Assembly (NCBI GenBank): GCA_016213595.1 | Contig: JACRAA010000245.1 | Span: 1 to 6,510, forward strand | Direction of reading: 5' to 3' | DNA: 6,510 nucleotides | Source of the DNA: Actinomycetota bacterium | GTDB lineage: Bacteria > Actinomycetota > Actinomycetes > Propionibacteriales > Propionibacteriaceae | Shown: positions 1-5,695 of the stretch, piece by piece | How the letters are laid out: every line of letters begins with the position of its first letter | Position numbering within the stretch: position 1 is the stretch's first letter | Notes under the pieces: generated by a model | What the model was told of the DNA's origin: nothing | What the model saw: only the letters and a program-made list of their open reading frames with translations | Database searches by the model: none | Position numbers and translations under genes: made by a program

Positions 1-1548
1 GAACTGGAGCCAGTCGCGGGAGGGGCCGGCATCCTCGGACTTGCTGGTGATGACGTCGACGACGTCGCCGTTGACCAGCTTGGTGTCGAGGCTGACGAGC
101 TTGCCGTTGACGCGCGCGCCGACGCACCGATGTCCGACCTCCGTGTGGACGGCGTACGCGAAGTCGACCGGCGTCGCGCCGTCCGGCAGCGCCTGCACGT
201 CGCCGCGCGGCGTGAAGACGAAGACCTCGTTGCTGCCGAGGTCGAAGGTCAGCGTGTCGAGGAACTCGCGTGGGTCGGAGGTCTCCTTCTGCCACTTCGA
301 GAGCTCGTGGACCCAGGACAGCTCCTGCCCGCTGGACGGGCGGGAGCCCTTCGGACGCTCCTTGTACTTCCAGTGCGCCGCGACGCCGTACTCCGCACGG
401 CGGTGCATCTCCTTGGACCGGATCTGGAACTCGATCGGGCGCCCGCCGGGACCCATCACCGTCGTGTGCAGGGACTGGTACATGTTGTACTTCGGCAGCG
501 CGATGTAGTCCTTGACCCGGCCGGGTACCGGACGCCACCGCACGTGGATGACGCCCATGGCCGAGTAGCAGTCCGCCTGGTCGTCGACGATGATGCGGAG
601 CCCCAGCAGGTCGTAGATGTCGGCGAACTCGCGGCCCCGGACGACCATCTTCTGGTAGATCGAGTAGTAGTGCTTGGGCCGGCCGTACACCGTTGCCGGG
701 ATCTTCGCCGAGGCGAGGTCGGCGGTGATCTGGTCGATGACCTCCGCCAGGTACCTCTCACGACGTGGCTGGTTCTCGGCGACGAGGTGGACGATCTCGT
801 CGTACACCTTGGGCTGCATCGTGGAGAAGGCCAGGTCCTCGAGCTCCCACTTGATCGTGTTCATGCCGAGCCGGTGAGCGAGCGGCGCGTAGATGTCCAG
901 AGTCTCCCTGGCGATCCTGTTCTGCTTGTCGGGCCGAAGGGAGCCGAGGGTGCGCATGTTGTGGAGGCGGTCGGCGAGCTTGATGACGAGCACGCGGATG
1001 TCGCGTGCCATCGCGACGATCATCTTGCGGATCGACTCGGCCTGGGTGTTCTCGCCGAACTGGACCTTGTCCAGCTTGGTGACCCCGTCCACCATGGCCG
1101 CGATCTCGGGGCCGAAGTCGGCCGTGAGCTGCTCCATCGTGTACGACGTGTCCTCGACCGTGTCGTGGAGCAGGGCCGCGCACAGCGTGGGCTCGGTCAT
1201 GCCGAGCTCGGCCAGGATGGTGGTCACCGCCAGCGGGTGCGTGATGTATGCGTCGCCCGACTTGCGGGTCTGCCCGGCGTGGTAGTGCTCCGCCGTGCGG
1301 TACGCACGTTCCAGGAGCGCGAGGTCGGCCTTGGGATGGTTCTGCCGGACGACGTTGAACAGGGGCTCGAGGACCGCGTGCTGTGGTGCCTTCGGGGCGG
1401 TCCAGCGCGCGATGCGCTGGCGCATCCGGAGCCGGGGCTGCTCGGGTCCCGTGTCGGTCCTGGGCAGGGTCGGGGGCAGCGGGACGACCTCCGCTGCCGC
1501 GTCCGCGTTCGAATCGACGTCCGGTGACGCGATGCCCTGCTCCGTCAC
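1..1548 (-). CDS. relA: Bifunctional (p)ppGpp synthetase/hydrolase Rel, 3' end beyond the window
   Basis: Makes the alarmone (p)ppGpp from ATP and GTP/GDP and also hydrolyses it; the cytosolic stringent-response enzyme. 516 codons are present. The HD hydrolase domain spans about residues 80-205, with metal-site residues H104, H128-D129 and D193 (in LADRLHNMRT) and E132-D133 all intact. The synthetase domain follows (about 285-395): GRPKHYYSIYQK (289-300), YDLLGLR with D313, RVKD (344-347), YQSLHTT, and catalytic E373 in IEFQIRS. RXKD is the family form seen in bifunctional Rel, unlike the EXDD of E. coli RelA, so both activities are expected. A TGS domain begins near residue 440. The usual C-terminal helical, zinc-finger/conserved-cysteine and ACT parts are cut off by the window edge. 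The start is GTG at 1548: an in-frame TAG lies upstream and AAGGAGG precedes it, but only 3 bases separate that from GTG, which is short. The first in-frame ATG is codon 42, without a comparable site. Called rel or relA in actinobacteria. Confidence 0.97.
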   Translation of the reverse strand, partial: MTEQGIASPDVDSNADAAAEVVPLPPTLPRTDTGPEQPRLRMRQRIARWTAPKAPQHAVLEPLFNVVRQNHPKADLALLERAYRTAEHYHAGQTRKSGDAYITHPLAVTTILAELGMTEPTLCAALLHDTVEDTSYTMEQLTADFGPEIAAMVDGVTKLDKVQFGENTQAESIRKMIVAMARDIRVLVIKLADRLHNMRTLGSLRPDKQNRIARETLDIYAPLAHRLGMNTIKWELEDLAFSTMQPKVYDEIVHLVAENQPRRERYLAEVIDQITADLASAKIPATVYGRPKHYYSIYQKMVVRGREFADIYDLLGLRIIVDDQADCYSAMGVIHVRWRPVPGRVKDYIALPKYNMYQSLHTTVMGPGGRPIEFQIRSKEMHRRAEYGVAAHWKYKERPKGSRPSSGQELSWVHELSKWQKETSDPREFLDTLTFDLGSNEVFVFTPRGDVQALPDGATPVDFAYAVHTEVGHRCVGARVNGKLVSLDTKLVNGDVVDVITSKSEDAGPSRDWLQF

Positions 1549-1575
1549 GACCCTCCTTACTGGCTGGTAAGGGTC
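1549..1575 (-). promoter_or_regulatory. Stem-loop enclosing the rel ribosome binding site
   Basis: Read on the minus strand, the 5' arm GACCCTTAC (1575-1567), a six-base loop CAGCCA (1566-1561) and the 3' arm GTAAGGAGGGTC (1560-1549) form nine base pairs with a three-base bulge. The Shine-Dalgarno AAGGAGG (1558-1552) lies wholly in the 3' arm, and the stem ends at the base before the GTG start. There is no following T-run, so a terminator is unlikely. Seen: the inverted repeat and its overlap with the ribosome site. Inferred: that it limits rel translation. Confidence 0.5.
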
Positions 1576-1603
1576 AGTCTAGGCGGGATGCGCCAGGTAT
1601 GAA
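1576..1603 (-). promoter_or_regulatory. Putative promoter proximal to rel
   Basis: On the minus strand, TTCATA (1603-1598) and TAGACT (1581-1576) are separated by 16 bases. TAGACT fits the actinobacterial housekeeping -10 pattern TANNNT well; TTCATA matches the TTGACA -35 at four of six positions. The expected transcription start is about 1569-1568, giving a leader of some 20 bases before the rel GTG. The -35 part lies in the last copy of the tandem repeat. This is a motif match only; no GGAAT-type (SigR-like) element was seen nearby. Confidence 0.4.
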
Positions 1604-1645
1604 CCTCTAGATGTATGAACCTCTAGATCCATGAACCCTAGATCG
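1599..1645. repeat. Three tandem copies of a 16-base unit at the apt stop codon
   Basis: On the plus strand the unit ATGAACCTCTAGATGT (1599-1614) is followed by ATGAACCTCTAGATCC (1615-1630) and ATGAACCCTAGATCG (1631-1645, one base shorter). Each minus-strand copy reads ATCTAG then GGTTCAT with slight variation, so the apt terminal ATC-TAG has been copied twice downstream. The second TAG (1625-1623) is in frame with the real stop, giving a backup stop five codons later. Slippage duplication is the simplest origin. CTAG is usually scarce in high-GC genomes, yet it occurs in each copy. Confidence 0.85.
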
Positions 1646-2192
1646 TGATGAGCGCGCCGACACTCGTGATGCCCATGCTCTCCAGGTTGGCCCGGCCGCC
1701 CAGGAAGCCGAGCTCCATGATCACGGAGACGTGGACGAGGTCCGCGCCGAGCTGGGTGATGAGCCGGGACGTGGCGCCGACCGTGCCGCCGGTGGCGAGC
1801 ACGTCGTCGATGACGAGGACTCTGGTGTGCGGCTGGATGGCGTCCTGGTGGATCGAGAGGGTGTCCGAGCCGTACTCCAGCGCGAAGGACTCGCTGAACA
1901 CGTTCATCGGTAGCTTCCCGGGCTTCCGGACGGGGACGAAGCCGACGCCCAGCGCGAGCGCGACCGGTGCTGCGAAGACGAAACCGCGCGCCTCCATGCC
2001 GACGACGACGTCGATGTTCGCCGGCGCCGCGTCGACGAGGGCGTCGATCGACGCCTGGTAGCCCTCGTGGTTCGCGAGCAGCGGCGTGATGTCCTTGTAC
2101 ACCACTCCAGGCTTCGGGAAGTCCGGCACGTCACGGATGAGCGACGCCACCAGCGCGATGCGCTCCTCCTGCGTCCTGGTCGCCACAGCCAT
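1638..2192 (-). CDS. apt: Adenine phosphoribosyltransferase
   Basis: Salvages adenine by joining it to PRPP, giving AMP and pyrophosphate; cytosolic. The 184 residues are a normal length for a bacterial Apt. Visible family landmarks are DFPKPGVVYKDITPLL (24-39), EARGF (67-71), RKPGKLP (89-95) in the flexible catalytic-loop region, and the PRPP-binding motif VLVIDDVLATGGT (125-137) with both acidic residues and the TGGT turn intact. The ATG start has AGGAGG ending eight bases upstream. It begins 12 bases after secF and its Shine-Dalgarno overlaps the secF stop (TAGGAGG), so translation may be coupled. It lies 89 bases before rel, an arrangement common in actinobacteria. Its AMP product feeds the same purine pool that Rel draws on. 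The TAG stop is the first unit of a tandem repeat. Confidence 0.97.
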   Translation of the reverse strand: MAVATRTQEERIALVASLIRDVPDFPKPGVVYKDITPLLANHEGYQASIDALVDAAPANIDVVVGMEARGFVFAAPVALALGVGFVPVRKPGKLPMNVFSESFALEYGSDTLSIHQDAIQPHTRVLVIDDVLATGGTVGATSRLITQLGADLVHVSVIMELGFLGGRANLESMGITSVGALITI

Positions 2193-2204
2193 CGTGTCGT
2201 CCTC

Positions 2205-3497
2205 CTACTTCTTGCGCCGGGTGCGGGTCTGCCGGGAAGGCTGGGTCCTCGGGGTCGAAGGGGGTGCAGGAGGCGACGCCTCGGCGTCATCTGCCGTCGG
2301 CGCCACGTCGTTCGCAGCCTCGCTCGCATCGTCGCCGACGTCCTGCGACGAGGACGGCACCGTGACCGTCGTGACCGTGAACGCCGGCTTGTCGGGAGAC
2401 GTCGCCTTCGCGTCCGACTGCTCCTCCGAGGCCGCCACATCCTTCGGGGTCGCGACGTCGACGACCGTGGTCCTGTGGGTCGAGCGGACCTCGGCAGCCT
2501 TGCGTCGGCGCTCGACCCGCTCGCGGTGTGCGATCATCTCCGGCTCGCGCTCCCTCAGCTGGGTGAGGAGGGGGGACGCGATGAAGATCGAGGAGTAGGC
2601 GCCGGCGATCATGCCCACGAACAGGGCGAGACCGAGGTCCTCCAGCGGTCCTGAGCCGAGGACGAACGCACCGGCGAACAGCAGCGCGGCCACCGGGAGC
2701 ACGCCGATGACGGTCGTGTTCAAGGACCGGACGAGCACCTGGTTGACGGCGTGGTTCGCCGCCTCGGAGTACGTGACCTTGTCGACCTCCATCGAGGCGA
2801 CGTTCTCGCGGATCTTGTCGAAGACGACGACGGTGTCGTACAGGGAGTAGCCCAGGATCGTCAGGATGCCGATCATCGTGGCCGGGGTGACGGTGAAGCC
2901 GACCAGCGCGTAGATGCCGACCGTGATGATCAGGTCGTGGAGCAGGGCGGTCAGGGCTGCCACCGACATCTTCGCGTCGCGGAAGTAGATCCAGATCAGC
3001 AGGCCCACGAGCACGAGGAACACGACGAGCGCGATGCCTGCCTGCTGGGTGATCTGCCTGCCCCAGGACGCGCCGATGAGCTGGTAGGCGACCTCGTCCG
3101 AGGACTTGCCCGCCTCCTTCGCGATGGCCGCGCGGACGGCGGTCTGCTCCTGGACGTTGAGCGACCGGGTCTGGACCCGCACCTTGTTGTCGCCGACGGT
3201 CGTGACGACGGTGCTGTCGAGGTTCGGCACGCCGGTCGCCAGGACGGTCTCGCGGTACTGGCCGACCGTGGACGACGTCACGGTCGCCGGCACCTGGAAG
3301 TCGGACCCGCCACGGAACTCGATGCCGAGGTCGAGGCCGCGGAACAGGAGCGCCGCGATGGAGATCAGGAGCGCGATGGCGGAGACGGTGTACCAGATCT
3401 TGCGTCGGCCGATGAAGTTGTACGCGAGGTCGCCCGTGTACAGCCGGTGCGTGATGCTCTGCCGCGGCTCGGAGCGGTTGAGGGTCGGGGTCGACAT
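2205..3497 (-). CDS. secF: Protein translocase subunit SecF
   Basis: Membrane subunit that with SecD uses the proton gradient to help late steps of Sec-dependent export. 430 residues. TM1 is about 35-52, followed by the family motif LGIEFRGGSDF (57-67), an extracytoplasmic P4 domain (about 70-150), then TM2 (153-172), TM3 (179-200), TM4 (206-224) carrying the conserved YDTVVVFDKIREN (220-232), TM5 (about 260-281) and TM6 (about 288-311). D221 in TM4 corresponds to the conserved aspartate tied to proton-driven function in E. coli SecF. After TM6 comes a cytosolic tail of about 118 residues, rich in Ala, Thr, Pro, Ser and acidic residues and ending in the basic RTRRKK. Long tails are frequent in actinobacterial SecF. 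I chose ATG at 3497 because it begins the family-like N-terminus, lies two bases after the secD stop, and has GAAGG seven bases upstream. The frame stays open further upstream, but that part only shadows secD. Confidence 0.96.
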   Translation of the reverse strand: MSTPTLNRSEPRQSITHRLYTGDLAYNFIGRRKIWYTVSAIALLISIAALLFRGLDLGIEFRGGSDFQVPATVTSSTVGQYRETVLATGVPNLDSTVVTTVGDNKVRVQTRSLNVQEQTAVRAAIAKEAGKSSDEVAYQLIGASWGRQITQQAGIALVVFLVLVGLLIWIYFRDAKMSVAALTALLHDLIITVGIYALVGFTVTPATMIGILTILGYSLYDTVVVFDKIRENVASMEVDKVTYSEAANHAVNQVLVRSLNTTVIGVLPVAALLFAGAFVLGSGPLEDLGLALFVGMIAGAYSSIFIASPLLTQLREREPEMIAHRERVERRRKAAEVRSTHRTTVVDVATPKDVAASEEQSDAKATSPDKPAFTVTTVTVPSSSQDVGDDASEAANDVAPTADDAEASPPAPPSTPRTQPSRQTRTRRKK

Positions 3498-3499
3498 GG

Positions 3500-5125
3500 T
3501 CAGACCTTCTTCCTGGCCATCGCCGGCCGACGGACGACCGGGACGGCGCTCTCGTGCAGCGGGCCGACATGTGAGGCATCCAGGCCCGATCCGCGCTTGC
3601 CCGAGCCGAAGAAGGTGGTCTTGACGAGCAGCGCCACGAGCGGCTTGGTGAAGAAGAACACGATGACGAGGTCGAGGATCGTCGTGAGGCCCAGCGTGAA
3701 GGCGAAGCCCTTGACCGCGCCCAGTGCGAGAACGAACAGCACGACCGCGCTGAGCATCGACACCGCGTCGGCGACGACGATGGTGCGCCGCGCCTTGCGC
3801 CATCCCGACTCGACGGAGGTCCTGATGCTTCTCCCGTCGCGCATCTCGTCACGTATCCGTTCGAAGAAGATGACGAACGAGTCCGCCGTGACGCCGATCG
3901 CGACGATCGCCCCCGCGATGCCGGGCAGGCTGAGCGCGAAGCCCATCGACGAGCCCAGCAGGACCATGAGCGAGTACGTACCCGCTGCGGCCATGCCGAG
4001 CGAGGCCACCACGACGAGCGCGAGCGCCCGGTAGTAGAGGATCGAGTAGAGGATCACCAGGACCAGGCCGATGGCGCCCGCGACGAGACCCGCGTGGAGC
4101 TGGTCGGCACCCAGGGTCGCCGACACGTTGTCGACGCTGGAGACCTCGAACGTGAGCGGCAGTGCGCCGTACTTCAGTACGTTCGCGAGGTCCTGAGCGG
4201 TCTTCTGGGTGAACGAGCCTGTGATCTGGGCGTTCCCGCCGGGAATGACCGCCGACACGGACGGCGCCGAGATGACCTTGCCGTCGAGCACGATCGCGAA
4301 CTGGTTCATGGGGCTGGACTGGGTGGCGAGGTACTGGGTCGCGGAGGTGAACAGCTCAGCGCCGAGGCTGTTGAAGCTGAGGTCCACGGCCCAGTTGAGC
4401 TGGTTCTGCGGAACGCCGGCTTGCGCCTGTGTGACGAGCCTCCCCTCGATGAGGGTGGGGCCGAGAAGGTACTTCGCCTGGCCGGTGGTGGCGAGGTCGG
4501 GGCGCAGGCACGCCATGAGCGGCTGGTCCGCCACGTCGGGGAACGCGTCGCCGCAGGTGAAGGCGCTGAAGTCCTCCGTGTCCGCGGTGGACGGCACCCA
4601 GGCGAGCTGGGAGGTCAGAAGGTCCTTGCGGGCGCTGTCCGACGACGGGAGCGGAGACGTCACCGCTGTCGGCCGGGCGCTGCTCAGGGCTGGGACCTGG
4701 GGCAGCGCCGTGGCCTGGTCACTCGCCGCCGAGCTCGCCGTCGACGAGACCTGGTAGACGGCCCGGAACTCGAGCTGGGCGGTCTGTCCGACGAGCTGGA
4801 CCAGCTCGTCCTTCTGCATGTTCGGGACCGACACCTGGATCTGGTTCCCGCCGGAGGTCGTCACTTCCGACTCGCCGACCCCGAGGGAGTCGACACGCTG
4901 CTGGATGATCGTCTTCGCCAGCTCCAGGCTGCTCTGGTCGACGGACCCCGTGCCCGTCGAGTTCTTGGCGGTCAGCGTGATGGTCGTCCCACCCTCGAGG
5001 TCCAGGCCGAGCCTGGGCGTCCACGTGTGCGAGAGCGCCATGAGGACGTACAGCCCGGCCAGGACGACCAGGAAGGAGACGAGCGTACGCACGGGATGCG
5101 TACGCCGGAGGGTGCTACTGGCCAC
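3500..5125 (-). CDS. secD: Protein translocase subunit SecD
   Basis: Larger partner of SecF in the proton-driven export complex. 541 residues. TM1 (about 12-31) is followed by LGLDLEGG (39-46), the P1 domain with QQRVDSLGVGESEV (75-88) and TAQLEFRAV (115-123), a Ser/Ala/Pro-rich stretch (127-165), the P1 head with VLDGKVISAP (279-288), and ANVLKYGALPLTF (314-326). TM2 (345-364), TM3 (367-390), TM4 (398-420), TM5 (448-468) and TM6 (473-492) follow. D415 in TADSFVIFFERIRDE matches the essential TM4 aspartate of E. coli SecD, in the form typical of actinobacteria. C191 and C206 sit in the extracytoplasmic insert and could form a disulfide. The tail ends in basic ARKKV. The start is GTG at 5125, 11 bases after yajC, with only a weak AGGG nine bases upstream, so it may depend on translation of yajC. 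SecD and SecF are separate, not fused as in some Firmicutes. Confidence 0.97.
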   Translation of the reverse strand: MASSTLRRTHPVRTLVSFLVVLAGLYVLMALSHTWTPRLGLDLEGGTTITLTAKNSTGTGSVDQSSLELAKTIIQQRVDSLGVGESEVTTSGGNQIQVSVPNMQKDELVQLVGQTAQLEFRAVYQVSSTASSAASDQATALPQVPALSSARPTAVTSPLPSSDSARKDLLTSQLAWVPSTADTEDFSAFTCGDAFPDVADQPLMACLRPDLATTGQAKYLLGPTLIEGRLVTQAQAGVPQNQLNWAVDLSFNSLGAELFTSATQYLATQSSPMNQFAIVLDGKVISAPSVSAVIPGGNAQITGSFTQKTAQDLANVLKYGALPLTFEVSSVDNVSATLGADQLHAGLVAGAIGLVLVILYSILYYRALALVVVASLGMAAAGTYSLMVLLGSSMGFALSLPGIAGAIVAIGVTADSFVIFFERIRDEMRDGRSIRTSVESGWRKARRTIVVADAVSMLSAVVLFVLALGAVKGFAFTLGLTTILDLVIVFFFTKPLVALLVKTTFFGSGKRGSGLDASHVGPLHESAVPVVRRPAMARKKV

Positions 5126-5136
5126 GTGTGACTGCC

Positions 5137-5568
5137 CTATACCTTGTCCGCGTCCGTCGGCTCGTCGGTCCTGGGCGTGCCCGTCACGACGTCCTCGGCG
5201 ACGGTCTGGCCCGGCGTGGCGGGTGCGGCGAACGCGGACGCTTCGTCAGCCTCCGGAGCGACCTCGACCTCGGACGGCTCGGTGGCGTCGGCGTACTCGA
5301 ACTCGTCCTCGTCGTCCTTCAGCGGCCGGATGATGGCCTGCCGTACGAACGTGAGCTCGACGCCCGGGGAGACCTCGACGACGACCTGCTTGTCGCCCAT
5401 GTGCCGGACCGTGCCGAAGATGCCGCCCGACATCATGACGCGCGACCCGTCCTGGATGCTGGCCTGGAGGGCCGCCGCCGCCTTGGTGCGCTTCTGCTGG
5501 GGCCGGATGATCATGAAGTAGCCCACCACGATGAGGACAGCGATCATCGCCAGAGTTAACGGATCCAT
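5137..5568 (-). CDS. yajC: Preprotein translocase subunit YajC
   Basis: Small single-pass membrane protein that associates with SecDF and the SecYEG translocon; its exact function is unsettled. 143 residues. A transmembrane helix covers about residues 4-21 and is followed directly by the family signature RPQQKRTK (22-29). The conserved core includes IQDGSRVMMSGGIFGTV (38-54) and VVVEVSPGVELTFVRQAI (62-79). After residue 84 the protein becomes an acidic, Ala/Thr/Pro/Glu-rich tail with no recognisable domain; this makes it longer than the E. coli protein (about 110 residues), as is usual in actinobacteria. The start is ATG at 5568 with AAGGGA four bases upstream. It is first in the tight yajC-secD-secF-apt run, and the 127-base gap before it suggests that it opens the transcription unit. 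Confidence 0.96.
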   Translation of the reverse strand: MDPLTLAMIAVLIVVGYFMIIRPQQKRTKAAAALQASIQDGSRVMMSGGIFGTVRHMGDKQVVVEVSPGVELTFVRQAIIRPLKDDEDEFEYADATEPSEVEVAPEADEASAFAAPATPGQTVAEDVVTGTPRTDEPTDADKV

Positions 5569-5592
5569 GTCATCCCTTGAGTAAGAGGTTCA

Positions 5593-5613
5593 GGCTCTGC
5601 CAGTGCGAGAGCC
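5593..5613 (-). other. Small hairpin in the yajC leader
   Basis: The six-base arms GGCTCT (minus 5613-5608) and AGAGCC (minus 5598-5593) flank a nine-base loop. If the nearby -10-like element is used, the mRNA would begin about at this hairpin, leaving a 5'-terminal stem-loop 24 bases before the yajC start. No T-run follows, so it is a poor terminator candidate. The inverted repeat is seen; the role is a guess. Confidence 0.3.
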
Positions 5614-5619
5614 CAGCAC

Positions 5620-5625
5620 AGCCTA
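5620..5625 (-). promoter_or_regulatory. -10-like element upstream of yajC
   Basis: TAGGCT on the minus strand fits the actinobacterial TANNNT -10 pattern and lies in the only sizeable gap before the yajC-secD-secF-apt run. The best -35 position is TTCGGT, 18 bases upstream, which resembles TTGACA poorly. The predicted start near 5613 would give a leader of about 45 bases. It is the only promoter-like motif I noticed here, and the weak -35 keeps confidence low. Confidence 0.28.
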
Positions 5626-5628
5626 GCG

Positions 5629-5661
5629 GCCGGGCTCGGAGGAACCGAACCAGCGCCCGGC
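5629..5661 (-). terminator. Possible weak terminator after ruvB
   Basis: The seven-base GC-rich arms GCCGGGC (minus 5661-5655) and GCCCGGC (minus 5635-5629) enclose 19 bases that hold a nested four-base stem, TCGG with CCGA. It lies 35-67 bases past the ruvB stop. There is no T-run, so it would have to be a U-tract-less terminator of the kind proposed for actinobacteria, or chance pairing in GC-rich DNA. It touches the region of the proposed yajC promoter. Confidence 0.25.
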
Positions 5662-5695
5662 GTGGGGCGAACCTGTGGACGGCCCGTGTGAGGGC

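Noticed and set aside
130..1527. 465-codon open frame on the plus strand opposite rel
   Set aside because: Its composition (Arg/Val/Asp/Leu-rich, no domain pattern) is that expected from the complement of a high-GC gene, and the minus strand encodes an unmistakable Rel across the whole span.
1549..1575. The apt-rel hairpin as an intrinsic terminator for apt
   Set aside because: No T-run follows and the stem ends at the rel start codon, so ribosome-site occlusion explains its position better.
1599..1645. Tandem repeats as a CRISPR array or attachment site
   Set aside because: The units are directly adjacent without spacers, and there are no cas, integrase or transposase genes in the window.
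3498..3803. N-terminal extension of the secF frame up to 3803
   Set aside because: The extra 102 codons overlap the conserved end of secD in another frame and lack any SecF-like sequence; ATG at 3497 starts the family-like protein.
2287..3852. 521-codon minus-strand frame overlapping secF and secD
   Set aside because: Out-of-frame Arg/Pro/His-rich translation of secF and the secD end, with no membrane segments or family motifs.
2751..4034. 427-codon plus-strand open frame opposite secF/secD
   Set aside because: It spans two genes in antisense, is rich in Asp/Arg/Val with no recognisable motif, and is explained by third-position GC bias.
4094..5131. 345-codon plus-strand open frame opposite secD
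   Set aside because: Antisense shadow of the conserved SecD P1 domain, with low-complexity Arg/Glu/Leu/Gly composition.
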